Assembly (NCBI GenBank): GCA_027490195.1
Contig: JAIXYN010000048.1
Span: 19,124-83,123, forward strand
Length of the DNA stretch: 64,000 bases
Direction: 5' to 3'
Source: Verrucomicrobiaceae bacterium
GTDB taxonomy: Bacteria; Verrucomicrobiota; Verrucomicrobiia; Verrucomicrobiales; Verrucomicrobiaceae
In this document: positions 18,008 through 26,815 of the stretch, in pieces
Layout of the letters: every line of letters starts with the position of its first letter
How positions within the stretch are numbered: position 1 is the stretch's first letter
The notes under the pieces: generated by a model
What the model was told of the DNA's origin: nothing
Database searches by the model: none
The model's input: only the letters and a program-made list of their open reading frames with translations
Translations under genes and position numbers: made by a program

Positions 18008-21000
18008 CTAAGGACTAAACTCCCACTCGGGCGCGTTGAGCAAAGCCCAGAGCACATCCTCCATGCGGCTGCGCCATGCTGGATCAAGCTTCTCCGTGGG
18101 CGGATCACCAGCGCGGGCGGCGGCTTCCTGGGCCATGCGCACGTTGGTGGCTTCGCCGTCGAGGTGATTGGACCAACTCACGTATTTTTCGCGGGTGCGG
18201 GTGACTGCTGGTGGCTTGATCTTGGATGCCGTCTGAATGCGCGCATCAAAGCCCGTGCTCAGGTGCTTCGTATAAAGCGCGCGCTCTTCAGCCGTGGGAT
18301 GACGCGTGAGCAGCTTGAGGAAAAGCTGATCAATGAACTGGTCGAGGGATTCGTTTTGCAGAGCGAGATCGGTGACGCCGTGGTCGTTGCTCAAGCGGGT
18401 GAGCCAGATGCCCAGCGTGCCGTTGCTGAGGATCGCGGGCTGCAGCACATTCGGATCAGTGTCGCGTTTGCTGATGGGGTCCTGGCGCGAGCCACGCCAG
18501 CCGAAGGCACCGAGTACATCGGTGACGGCCTGGATGCGGGGCAGGGCGAGGCTGGGGCGGTCACGCTCATTGCTGGTGCTGGTCAGCATCCAACTGCGGT
18601 GTGGTTTGCCGAGGTGGATGGCGTTCTTGAGGTCGCGGGTATTGTCGATGTCGAGACAGACTTCCTCCGTGTGGAAAGGCTTGCCGGTGGCAGCGAAGAG
18701 GGAGTCCACAATCTGCTCCGCCTGCAGGCGTCGTGGTGCCGGGCTGGTGAAAAGCGGGCTGGTCTGCTTCAGCGCGGGATCTGTCGCACGCTGGTAGGCC
18801 TGGCTGTTCAAGATGAGGCGCGCGAGGTGTTTCATGTCATAGCCACCGCTGACGAATTCACGTCCGAGCCACTTGAGAAGCTCGGGATGCGTGGGCTTGC
18901 CTTTTTCCCAGTCTTCAATGGGCTCGACGATGCCGCGCCCCATGAAGCGCGCCCACAGACGGTTGGCGATGACTTGTGCAAAGCGTTCGTTCTGCGGTGC
19001 GGTGATCATAGCAGCCAACACATCGCGGCTGTCCTTCGGATTTTCAGCGAGCTTGCCCGCAGCTTCGTCGCAGAACTCCGCAAAGGGCCACTTGGGCTGC
19101 ACTTTGGTGCCGGGTTGCAGCGTCACTTGGATCAGCGGCTTGCGGCCGCCGGCGTGGATCTTGTCCATCGGCACGCTGCTGGTCTTCGGCACTTCGATTT
19201 CCTTCGTGCCCAGCATTGCCGCGAGTTCGAAGAGGTCCTGCTGCAACGATTTGCCAGTGGGTGAATCATGGCAGCGTGCGCACTTCATTTCCACCCCGAG
19301 GAAGGCGGTGCTGACGATGGTGCCCTTGGCTGCCATCGGTACATCATTCTGCGAGGCCGTGCCAAATCCCGCCGGGCCGCCGAGGCGTTCGCTGCCACGC
19401 ATGCGCAGGAGTTCGGTCACAAAGAAATCCATCGGCTTGTTGTCCTGCAGCGATTCATACAACCACCAGCGGAAGGGCCCCGTGTTGTTCAGCGTGGGAT
19501 TGAGGATGTTCGGATTCTCCGCCAGCACGTCCTGCCAGTAGCCCATCCAGTTGTCGGCCCAGCGCGGGTCTTGCAGAAGCTGGTCGATGACCGCCTTGCG
19601 ATCTGGGCTCTTCTGAAACGCGGCGATCTCCGCCAGCGATGGCGGCACACCCACGGTGTCCAGATAGACGCGGCGCAGGAAGGTGAGGTCGTCGGTCAGC
19701 GGGGTGAGTGTGAGGTGATCCGCGCGGATGTCCGGCCAGTGCGCGCCCTCCTTGATCCACGTGGTCATCAGCGCGACTTCACCCTTGGTCAAGGGCTTGC
19801 CCTTGGGCGGCATGATCTCGTCTTCATCAGAGGAGGTGATGCGTGCAATGATGGAGCTGTGATCCGGCTTGCCGGGATCGACCGCAGCACCATCCGACTT
19901 GCCGCCTTTCATCGCGTCCGCGAGCGAGTCCAGATGCAGTCCGCCTTTGGCCTTCGCGCCGCGATGGCATTCCGTGCACTTGGCTTCGAGGATGGGCTGG
20001 ATGTCTTTGAAGTAGTCGATGCTGCCTTTGTGCGAGTCCTGGGACTTCACGCTGTCAATCCTGGCGGCGATGAAGCCATCAATGCTTCCTTCACCTGGTG
20101 GGTTGTTCGCCAGCCATGCCTCCGCAGCCTTCTGGCGCTTCGCCCAGTAGGGGGCGGACTGCGCACGCAGTTCGGCGCGTTTCTTCGCATTGATCTCCGC
20201 GTAGTGCGCGTTGCGTTCCTTCTCATAGGCGGTCCAGCCGGCATCGTTGTAGGCGACTTCGCGTTTGCCGGGGGTGATCAGCTTCCATGCCTGACTGCCT
20301 TGCGGCGACCACGCCACTACCGTCTCACCGAGTTCCGGGCGGCGCACCGCCTTGCCGGCAAAGCTTCCCACCACCGTTTCCAGCACGATGAACTGCGGCT
20401 TGCCAGTGCCTTCAAACTCACACCACGATTCACGATTGCCCGGCGGCGCAAAACGGAAATCAGGACCCAGATCGAGGTAGCCCTGCTGGTCGGTCACGAG
20501 GTGGTGACCATCGCTGTCATTCGGCGGGAAGGGAGTGGTGAGGATCGTCTTGTTGTCGATGTAGAGATTGGTCGCGCCACGTGCGCGCAGCAGCAGGCGG
20601 TGCTTGCCTTTGGGAAAGGTCACACTGGCGGCCGCACGCAGCAGGAAGGGGACATGGCGTTCGCCGCGCACCCCGGTGTCCACATACTTCTGGGGCACTT
20701 CAAAGAAGCCGAACACATCCTCCGTGTAGGTCTCGTTCACTTTGGGATACTCACTCGGCCAAGCGTTTGCTTCGGGCATGCCTTCCTCGGCCAGTTGCAC
20801 CAGCACGCGTCCAGCAGGCACTTCCTTCTTTGTGATGGGCGGCGGTGGTGGCACAAACTGATACTTTGCTTTCAGCGCCGTGACATCGAGCGGACCACGA
20901 TAGATCGCGACGTCATCCAGCCAGCCGTTCAGCGAGTGAGAGGCGGCCAGCGTGGAGCCGCTGCCGATCATGAGCGAGTCTCCGTCAGTGACCGGCGCAC

Positions 21001-21610
21001 GATCCGTCTCGCCACCCATGTCCCAGACCCCATCCGTTTCACGTCCGTCGATGTAGCCCTTGATGCTCTTCAATTTGCCAAAAGTATAAGTGACCGCGAT
21101 GTGGTGCCAGCCTGCGCTCGGCAGCATGTCTTTGGACCACCAGCGGTGCCATGCGCCCTTCTTGCCGGGCACATCAGTGCTGTGAAAGAGGAAGCCGATC
21201 TGTGCGCCGCCTTTCGCAGTTTGCAGGCGCAGCGCGTAGTTTTGATTTTCCGCACCAAATTCCTTGGTGCCAAGGCGGCCCTTACCCAGGATGTAGGGGC
21301 TGCCGCTGAGTTCCGCCGCTTTCACCCACGCTTCCAGGGTGATGGTTTCATTCAGGCCAAAGCGCAGCTCTTCGCTGTCCTTGATGGTGATGGCGGATTT
21401 CTTGCCATCGCCAGCGAATCGTTGCGCCGTGTTAATCTTCTTAAAACCAGGGAAGTTCGGCGCACGCGGGCCGGGCTCTTTCGCTTCATCAAACCGCCAC
21501 TGCATGACCGTTTTCGCCAGCGGCTTGTCCGTGGTGTCGTTCCCATCGCTGTCATTTTGAGCGGAGGCGAGGGCGGTGAGCAGGAGAGTGGCTAGGACAA
21601 GGCGTGTCAT
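18008..21610 (-). CDS. LamG + planctomycete cytochrome + DUF1549/DUF1553 protein
   Basis: A 1,200-residue exported protein of the large PVC-superphylum family. A signal peptide (MTRLVLATLLLTALASA) is followed by a LamG/concanavalin-like domain (about 40-230, with LEAWVKAAELSGSPYILGKG). A further region (about 250-420) resembles a carbohydrate- or PA14-like module. A c-type cytochrome motif CTECH sits near residue 545 (PSCyt1), then DUF1549 (about 620-840, with a second CARCH motif near 777) and DUF1553 (about 890-1150). Family members are thought to take part in sugar oxidation together with DUF1501 proteins, but no reaction is proven. It stands alone here. Confidence 0.9.
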   Translation of the reverse strand: MTRLVLATLLLTALASAQNDSDGNDTTDKPLAKTVMQWRFDEAKEPGPRAPNFPGFKKINTAQRFAGDGKKSAITIKDSEELRFGLNETITLEAWVKAAELSGSPYILGKGRLGTKEFGAENQNYALRLQTAKGGAQIGFLFHSTDVPGKKGAWHRWWSKDMLPSAGWHHIAVTYTFGKLKSIKGYIDGRETDGVWDMGGETDRAPVTDGDSLMIGSGSTLAASHSLNGWLDDVAIYRGPLDVTALKAKYQFVPPPPPITKKEVPAGRVLVQLAEEGMPEANAWPSEYPKVNETYTEDVFGFFEVPQKYVDTGVRGERHVPFLLRAAASVTFPKGKHRLLLRARGATNLYIDNKTILTTPFPPNDSDGHHLVTDQQGYLDLGPDFRFAPPGNRESWCEFEGTGKPQFIVLETVVGSFAGKAVRRPELGETVVAWSPQGSQAWKLITPGKREVAYNDAGWTAYEKERNAHYAEINAKKRAELRAQSAPYWAKRQKAAEAWLANNPPGEGSIDGFIAARIDSVKSQDSHKGSIDYFKDIQPILEAKCTECHRGAKAKGGLHLDSLADAMKGGKSDGAAVDPGKPDHSSIIARITSSDEDEIMPPKGKPLTKGEVALMTTWIKEGAHWPDIRADHLTLTPLTDDLTFLRRVYLDTVGVPPSLAEIAAFQKSPDRKAVIDQLLQDPRWADNWMGYWQDVLAENPNILNPTLNNTGPFRWWLYESLQDNKPMDFFVTELLRMRGSERLGGPAGFGTASQNDVPMAAKGTIVSTAFLGVEMKCARCHDSPTGKSLQQDLFELAAMLGTKEIEVPKTSSVPMDKIHAGGRKPLIQVTLQPGTKVQPKWPFAEFCDEAAGKLAENPKDSRDVLAAMITAPQNERFAQVIANRLWARFMGRGIVEPIEDWEKGKPTHPELLKWLGREFVSGGYDMKHLARLILNSQAYQRATDPALKQTSPLFTSPAPRRLQAEQIVDSLFAATGKPFHTEEVCLDIDNTRDLKNAIHLGKPHRSWMLTSTSNERDRPSLALPRIQAVTDVLGAFGWRGSRQDPISKRDTDPNVLQPAILSNGTLGIWLTRLSNDHGVTDLALQNESLDQFIDQLFLKLLTRHPTAEERALYTKHLSTGFDARIQTASKIKPPAVTRTREKYVSWSNHLDGEATNVRMAQEAAARAGDPPTEKLDPAWRSRMEDVLWALLNAPEWEFSP

Positions 21611-21722
21611 GCCTTTATCAACGCTCATTTGCGCCCTCTTTCAGCATTTCGGGCACCCCACTTTCGTGAGGGCGAGGAAAAAGAGCTTGCTAAAAATGGA
21701 GTGATGCATAACCTGTTACCAC

Positions 21723-22004
21723 ATGTCATACGCACTCACTCGAACCAGCATGGCTTTGGATCAGTTCACCGTGGGTGTTCTGGAGTTGCTCTCCAAAAAA
21801 TGGGGTGTTCCCAAAGCTGAGGTCATGCGCAGAGCGGTGAGACGCATCAAGGAGGAGGAAGATATGAAAGACCAATGCCCCAAACCACTGAAAGCTCTCG
21901 ACTGGCTCCAAAACGGAGGCGGTTTGACTGTGCAAGAAGCTAACGCCTTCCGTGACGAAGTGCAGGCAGAGCGCGAAGGCAAACGCTACTGGTGGGAAGC
22001 ATGA
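21723..22004 (+). CDS. Antitoxin of a VapBC-type pair (ribbon-helix-helix)
   Basis: A 93-residue antitoxin. Residues 5-45 (TRTSMALDQFTV, then WGVPKAEVMRRAVRRI) match a ribbon-helix-helix DNA-binding fold: a short strand, helix, a G-x-x-x-AEV turn and a second helix. The ATG at 21723 is preferred over the one at 21750, because the later start would cut off the DNA-contacting strand. The C-terminal half should wrap the toxin. The stop overlaps the toxin start (ATGA), the usual coupling in these pairs. Confidence 0.8.
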   Translation: MSYALTRTSMALDQFTVGVLELLSKKWGVPKAEVMRRAVRRIKEEEDMKDQCPKPLKALDWLQNGGGLTVQEANAFRDEVQAEREGKRYWWEA

Positions 22005-22399
22005 TCCACCTGGACACGAACCTCTTGATTGATCTTGTCACCATCGGATCACCGCACATCGCGGTGATCCGTCAGTGGCTGGAGGAGGGGGAGGAGCTTG
22101 CCGTCTCCGCCATCGCGTGGTCTGAGTTTTTGAACGGTCCGCACACCAAGGCGCAAAAAGACGCTGTGCACGCTATCTTGGAGGGACGCATCATGGATTT
22201 TACGGCCAAGGATGCAGAGCAGGGCTCACGTTTGTTTCATTATACGGGACGCAAACGCGGGAGCCATGCCGACTGCATGATTGCCGCCTGTGCGATGACC
22301 CACCAGATGCGCGTGGCGACGCGGAACATCGCCGATTTTGAGAAGTTCGTGCCGCATGGGCTCATGCTTCTGCCTGTGGAGACGGTGGCTAAATCTTGA
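22001..22399 (+). CDS. PIN-domain toxin (VapC family)
   Basis: A 132-residue PIN-domain ribonuclease toxin. The acidic site is visible: the first Asp in MIHLDTNLLIDL, Glu in AIAWSEFLNG, Asp in GSHADCMIAACA and a late Asp in TRNIADFEKF. Family toxins cleave tRNA or rRNA in the cytoplasm when free of antitoxin. Start at 22001 overlaps the antitoxin stop. Its 3' end overlaps the convergent response regulator gene by 11 bp. Confidence 0.88.
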   Translation: MIHLDTNLLIDLVTIGSPHIAVIRQWLEEGEELAVSAIAWSEFLNGPHTKAQKDAVHAILEGRIMDFTAKDAEQGSRLFHYTGRKRGSHADCMIAACAMTHQMRVATRNIADFEKFVPHGLMLLPVETVAKS

Positions 22400-23003
22400 C
22401 CAGCCCCCTCCTGATTGCCTCCGCGGTGGCCTGGGCGCGGTCATTGACTTTGAGCTTCATGAGAATGCGGCTGACGTGCTGCTTCACGGTGTCTTCGCCG
22501 ATGCCCAGGGTCGCTGCGATTTCTTTGTTGGCGTTTCCTTGCGCCACTAGGGCGAGGATTTCGCGCTCGCGTGGCGTGATCTCCGGCTCTGCGAGGCGGT
22601 CTTTGAGCCTTTGGGCGATGTCCTCAGGTAGACTGCGCTCGCCTCGGGCTACTGTGCGGATGGCCGCCAAGAGAGCGTTACGGGAGGAGGATTTTTGCAA
22701 ATAACCGAGGGCTCCTGCTTTGAGTGCCGCTTGGATTTCATCATCGCGGGCAAAGGTGGAGAAGATGAGGACACGGGCGTTCGCATGATCGCGCAGCAGC
22801 GCCGCCGTGGCCTCGATGCCGCTGATGCCGGGAAGTTGCAGATCCATGAGTACGACGTCCGGATGCTTTTTGGCGAAGAGCAGGGAGGCGTCTTCGCCGC
22901 GATCGGTCTCACCAACGACCTTGAGGTCGTCCTCAAGCTCCAGTGAGGCCACGAGGCCGCTGCGCACGACGAAGTGATCGTCGATGAGGAGGAGGGAAAT
23001 CAT
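22389..23003 (-). CDS. NarL/FixJ-family response regulator
   Basis: A 204-residue regulator with receiver domain (DD at 8-9, phospho-acceptor Asp54 in VLMDLQLPG, conserved Lys in LQKSSSR) and a C-terminal LuxR-type helix-turn-helix (about 140-204: LTPRERE-like EITPREREILALVAQGNANKEI, then VKQHVSRILMKLKV). The start at 23003 begins MISLLLIDDH. The frame is open 57 residues upstream, but that part is encoded by AATGACGAAT-type repeat DNA. It follows its probable partner kinase, with a repeat-filled 167-bp gap. Confidence 0.93.
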   Translation of the reverse strand: MISLLLIDDHFVVRSGLVASLELEDDLKVVGETDRGEDASLLFAKKHPDVVLMDLQLPGISGIEATAALLRDHANARVLIFSTFARDDEIQAALKAGALGYLQKSSSRNALLAAIRTVARGERSLPEDIAQRLKDRLAEPEITPREREILALVAQGNANKEIAATLGIGEDTVKQHVSRILMKLKVNDRAQATAEAIRRGLVKI

Positions 23004-23170
23004 GGAGGGGGAGAGAGCGGACAAATGACGAATGACGAATTCAGAATGACGAATGAATGACGAAGTGCCAAGTCCAAAGGGATGCCGAGGATTTTCTGTT
23101 TCGGCGGGAGCCTTTTGACCTCTGGGCATCCGGATTTCCGGAAAGGGGATCGGAGACCCCGTTGCCTTGG
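23004..23170. repeat. Intergenic repeats: AATGACGAAT units and GGGGATCGGAGACCCC palindrome
   Basis: The gap between the kinase and regulator genes has several AATGACGAAT-type units at 23023-23065 and a copy of the GGGG...CGGAGACCCCGTTGCCTTGG palindrome at about 23145-23170. Both families recur elsewhere in this window. Confidence 0.7.
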
Positions 23171-25249
23171 TCATTGGTCGAGCGGCAGCACAATAGTCAC
23201 TCGCGACCCTTTTCCAACTCCGCTATGCCATGAAACCTCGGCCCCTATTTTTCGGGCGCGCTCGCGGATGCCCATGCAGCCGAAGTGGCCGGGCTGGCCG
23301 GTGGTTGCGGCAGCGGGGGCGAAGCCTTGGCCGTTGTCGGTGACGCGGAGTATGATCGCGTCAGCAGTGGCGGAAAGATGCAGGGTGATCTCCGTAGCCT
23401 GCGCATGCTTGAGGGCATTGGTGATGGATTCCTGCGCGATCATGCGCAGGTGATGAGAAACCGGGCCGGGGATGGCTGGAATGGCATGCAGGTCGAGCTT
23501 CAGTGCCGGTGCATTCGACGGCATGCGGGTGAGTATTTCGCGCAGCGCGGTGATGAGTTCCGGCGGCTGCTCGGTGTCACGAAGATCGGCCACAAGATTG
23601 CGTGCTTCGCTTTGAATGCGGGAGACGAGACTGCGGGAGGTTTCGATGAGAGTGCGGGCTTTGTCTTCGAGCGGTCGTGTTGTGGCGGCATCCAATCGTA
23701 GCGAGAGGCCGGTGAGCTCCTGCTCAAGGGTGTCATGAAACTCACGTGCGATGCGCTGGCGCTCATTCAGCGTGGCCTGCTGCATGATGCGGCTGCTCAG
23801 GACGCCGATCTGCCTTCGTTGCGCGGCGATCCAGATGAAGGCTAGCAATACAATGCCCGCCAGGATGCTGCTGGCGATGACCAGACGTTCGGTGGTCCAC
23901 CATGGGGCTGAATGGATCACCCGTAGATCGCTCTCCGAACGCAGCAGGAGTGAAGCGCGTTCGGCCTCAGAGCGAAACCCTTTGTCCTTAGATGACTCGA
24001 CAAGGCAGATGCCAGTCAGTTCAACAGACGTGCCAATTTCGAGCTCGGGCGGGCTTGATTGCACCAGGAAAGCGCGCAGTGGCGTGCCTTGGGAGGTGAG
24101 GCGGAATTCGAAGCCGTCTGCGCTGCGGAAGAAATCATTGAGCACCGCAGGCGTGGTGAGGTGTATGAGATCAGCATCGTGCGAACCGTCTTGGAATTCT
24201 TTGAGTGCAACAACAGCGGCGGCGGGTGATTCATCCGGCTCCGTGGCAAGCACGAGAGCATCTGCCAGCGAGGCGCTGAATCCGGCCATGATGGGAAAGC
24301 CGACGATTTCGGCGCGCTGACCCGGAGTGAGATTGACAGGCGTCGTGAGTCGAATCGCGATGGAGGGCGATTGCGGCGGCTTGGACAGCGCATCTTTCGG
24401 TGCTTCACGGGGTGGTGGCGGTGGGGTGGCATCACGCAAAAAAACGCGGCCATCAGGGTAGGCCGCCAGCACCGTGCCACGAATACGGGCGCGATGATGA
24501 GGCTCATCCGCAGCGCCGAATTGTAGCAGCGTGACCACGGAGGTGATGGGCAGCGCTGCGAGTGCTGGGGCGGCTTTGGCGATCTCCACGTCATTCCAGT
24601 CTGTGACGCGAATGTAGGGAAACACGAGCTGGCGGCGGTCATTGATGCCGCCTGCGGCGAGGGCGGTGATGCGGAGGCGCGCATCGATGAGCGCAGGCGC
24701 GGTTTCTAGAGGCGCATCAATGCGGACTTCCAGCACCCGGCTGCCAATGGCGAGGCGCAGCAGCGAGCGGTTCTCATCCAGCGGCGTCAACGTGCGGCCA
24801 AGGCCTTCGACGATGACTCGCTGGTAATGAAAACGCCCCGTTGCTAGGTCATCATAGTTGGCATGAACCGCCAAGGGCGGTGCCTCATGGCCAATGATTT
24901 GCAAATGAACGACATCCACACCGGGCAAGTAAAGGCCGGCTGTGGTGGTGCCCTGAATGCGCACATGATCACCTACGCGCAGATCGTTGCGCGCGGGTTT
25001 GAAGTGCAGGTGCGTGCCTGCGGTGGAGTCTTGTACAAAAGCGGTGCCGCCGCTTTCCACGAAACCGATCGTGGCCGTGAGGTCCACCGGCAGTTTTTCC
25101 AAACTGCGCTCATACGGAAGCATGCGGATGTCGATGGCGCGCGTGAGAGGAGCACCTGCGGCGAATGACGAAACGAGAATGAGGAATGACGAAAAAATGA
25201 CGCAGCGCCAAACGACCCATGCTGCACTGAGCCGTCTGTCTTTCGTCAT
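23171..25249 (-). CDS. NarX/DegS-type sensor histidine kinase with large periplasmic region
   Basis: A 692-residue sensor kinase. A signal peptide (residues 1-32) is followed by a periplasmic region (about 33-455) with three OB-like beta segments (for example LRVGDHVRIQG, GQRAEIVGFP, LEIGTSVELTG). One membrane helix (LVIASSILAGIVLLAFIWIA) leads to a HisKA_3 domain with REFHDTLEQEL (phospho-His) and an HATPase with the NALKHA and DNGQGF boxes. It is followed by its LuxR-type regulator. The ATG and the hydrophobic part of the signal peptide are encoded by a dispersed AATGACGAAA repeat (see findings). The signal sensed is unknown. Confidence 0.88.
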   Translation of the reverse strand: MTKDRRLSAAWVVWRCVIFSSFLILVSSFAAGAPLTRAIDIRMLPYERSLEKLPVDLTATIGFVESGGTAFVQDSTAGTHLHFKPARNDLRVGDHVRIQGTTTAGLYLPGVDVVHLQIIGHEAPPLAVHANYDDLATGRFHYQRVIVEGLGRTLTPLDENRSLLRLAIGSRVLEVRIDAPLETAPALIDARLRITALAAGGINDRRQLVFPYIRVTDWNDVEIAKAAPALAALPITSVVTLLQFGAADEPHHRARIRGTVLAAYPDGRVFLRDATPPPPPREAPKDALSKPPQSPSIAIRLTTPVNLTPGQRAEIVGFPIMAGFSASLADALVLATEPDESPAAAVVALKEFQDGSHDADLIHLTTPAVLNDFFRSADGFEFRLTSQGTPLRAFLVQSSPPELEIGTSVELTGICLVESSKDKGFRSEAERASLLLRSESDLRVIHSAPWWTTERLVIASSILAGIVLLAFIWIAAQRRQIGVLSSRIMQQATLNERQRIAREFHDTLEQELTGLSLRLDAATTRPLEDKARTLIETSRSLVSRIQSEARNLVADLRDTEQPPELITALREILTRMPSNAPALKLDLHAIPAIPGPVSHHLRMIAQESITNALKHAQATEITLHLSATADAIILRVTDNGQGFAPAAATTGQPGHFGCMGIRERARKIGAEVSWHSGVGKGSRVTIVLPLDQ

Positions 25250-25265
25250 TCTAGTTTCGTCATTT

Positions 25266-26066
25266 TTAATCATCCGTGGGATACACACCTCGCTGCAGTT
25301 TGCGCACGAGATCCTTCACTTTGTGGGCACTACGCATGTCCTTGAACTGTACTTCGATGCCGGCATTGGCAGCGGTGGAGAAGTCGATGGTGCCGAGACC
25401 GAGCAGGCCTTTGATGCCGGATTCGTATACATCGATGCTGCGGATGTCACAGATGCGCGCTTCTTTGGAATTGCGGCCGATGATGCCCCAGGACAGCTCC
25501 ACGCGTTCGCGAGTGACGATGTAATCGTGCGAGTAACGCGCGATGCCGATAGCGATGAATGTGGAGGAGGCGCACAGCAGGGCGATGGCGGCGTACTCGA
25601 GCTGGATCACAAACAGCAGTCCGCCTGCAACCGTGAGCAGCAGGCAGAGGATCAGCGCCTTGGTGTAGCCCAGCCAGGAGGGATGCGCACGGTAAAGGAT
25701 CCTCTCGCCGCTGGAGGAATAGTCGAAATCGTCATCCTTGTCTTCCTCGGGCGCTGCTTCTTCGAGTTCTTCTTCGTCATCCTCTTCATCCTCTTCTTCT
25801 TCGTCTGCCAACGGTTCATCGGGAAGCTCCGTGTCAGGGCTGATCTCACGATACATAGGCCGCGCGATCCGCGCCTGGCCGCTGCTGGCAGTGGGGCGGC
25901 GCATGCCGCTGACCAGCTCCCCCACGGTGTGCATGTGGCCGGTGGCCTCATCCATGCACATTTCTCCGCGGGCCAAGGAGCCACGGGCCACCAGCGTGTA
26001 GAGATCCTCCTTGGACAGTGGGTCGCTGAAAGCCGGGTGCTGCGGGAGTGTGTAGCGGGCGGACAT
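25266..26066 (-). CDS. GYF_2-like + bacterial PH (DUF304) membrane protein
   Basis: A 266-residue protein. Residues 1-50 resemble a GYF_2-type module (DPLSKEDLYTLVARGSL). Residues 75-115 are a very acidic linker with runs of Glu and Asp. Two membrane helices (ALILCLLLTVAGGLLFVI and AAIALLCASSTFIAIGIA) are followed by a bacterial PH-like domain (YIVTRERVELSWGIIGRNS, then ARICDIRSIDV and GLGTIDFST). DUF304 proteins are membrane associated and mostly uncharacterised. It lies 16 bp upstream of the sensor kinase and just after the YbjN-like gene, so all four may be one transcript. Confidence 0.75.
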   Translation of the reverse strand: MSARYTLPQHPAFSDPLSKEDLYTLVARGSLARGEMCMDEATGHMHTVGELVSGMRRPTASSGQARIARPMYREISPDTELPDEPLADEEEEDEEDDEEELEEAAPEEDKDDDFDYSSSGERILYRAHPSWLGYTKALILCLLLTVAGGLLFVIQLEYAAIALLCASSTFIAIGIARYSHDYIVTRERVELSWGIIGRNSKEARICDIRSIDVYESGIKGLLGLGTIDFSTAANAGIEVQFKDMRSAHKVKDLVRKLQRGVYPTDD

Positions 26067-26123
26067 TGGGAAAGCCTGTTCGGTGCCACAAAAGCACAGG
26101 CGGACTGTCCGTGTCACGTCCAA

Positions 26124-26618
26124 TCACTCGGCATCCGGTACCGGGGGAAGCAAATCTTCGCGTTTCATCAGATCGGCCACCTTGAGCAGCAGCAGCTCAC
26201 CTTTGGGAGTTTGGGTGATTTCGCCGAGAAAGGGCGTGAGGCGGTCCATCTCCGCGACTGCGGAATGCACAAGGCTGGCAATGATGCGCGCATCGTGTCG
26301 GTTCGGCGGGAAGACATTGGTGACGCGGAACATCACCTGGCCGCTTTCCCATTCGAGCTCGAAGTTGCCCAGGTTCAGGTCCTTGTTCGTGCGCATCAGC
26401 AGCTCGCACACCGGCAGGCGGTGGGAGTTTGGCACCTGGAGAGTGGAGTTGGAGACGACGGTGATGATGTGCGTCTCGCCAAAAACCTGCACGTGCAGAG
26501 GGATCTTGGTGTGGTGCGCTTCAAAGTCAGCCTCGATGACGGAATGCTCGGGGACTTCGCGGTAGAGCCAGCCCATCTCCTTGAAGGTGTTCAGGGCGGT
26601 GGCGTAGAGGGCGGACAT
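26124..26618 (-). CDS. YbjN-domain protein
   Basis: A 164-residue cytoplasmic protein resembling the YbjN (putative sensory transduction regulator) family, a type III secretion chaperone-like fold. The match rests on the layout: an N-terminal helix (LNTFKEMGWLYREV), a central strand set with LPVCELLMRTNKDLNLGNFEL, and a late helix beginning IIASLVHSAVAEMDRL. The exact role is unknown. It precedes the PH-like gene by 57 bp and may be the first gene of that transcript. Confidence 0.65.
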   Translation of the reverse strand: MSALYATALNTFKEMGWLYREVPEHSVIEADFEAHHTKIPLHVQVFGETHIITVVSNSTLQVPNSHRLPVCELLMRTNKDLNLGNFELEWESGQVMFRVTNVFPPNRHDARIIASLVHSAVAEMDRLTPFLGEITQTPKGELLLLKVADLMKREDLLPPVPDAE

Positions 26619-26654
26619 GCGGCGGGATTGAGATCTGAGATTTTAAATCTTAGA

Positions 26655-26731
26655 TGGTCGGGGCGGCCAGATTCGAACTGACGACTTCTTGCTCCCAAAG
26701 CAAGCGCTCTACCAGGCTGAGCTACGCCCCG
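26655..26731 (-). tRNA. tRNA-Pro (anticodon TGG)
   Basis: On the minus strand the 77-nt gene starts CGGGGCGTAGC and ends with matching CGCCCCG, discriminator A and an encoded CCA. The D-arm (GCTCAGCCTGGTAGAGC), anticodon stem CTTGC/GCAAG and T-arm with GTTCGAATC are intact. The seven-base loop TTTGGGA gives anticodon TGG (26695-26697), decoding CCA and other Pro codons. Confidence 0.97.
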
Positions 26732-26815
26732 AAGGTTGGTCCCTCATCCGCAAACGAACGAGGGGTCGCGATAGTGCCGCAGTCTGGAACAGACGCAAGA
26801 GGAATGTCGAATGAA

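Noticed and set aside
19268..21595. A 775-codon open frame on the plus strand opposite the cytochrome/DUF1549 gene
   Set aside because: It lies fully antisense to a gene with clear domains, has no recognisable family and is rich in Arg, His and Ala as expected from GC-rich antisense frames.
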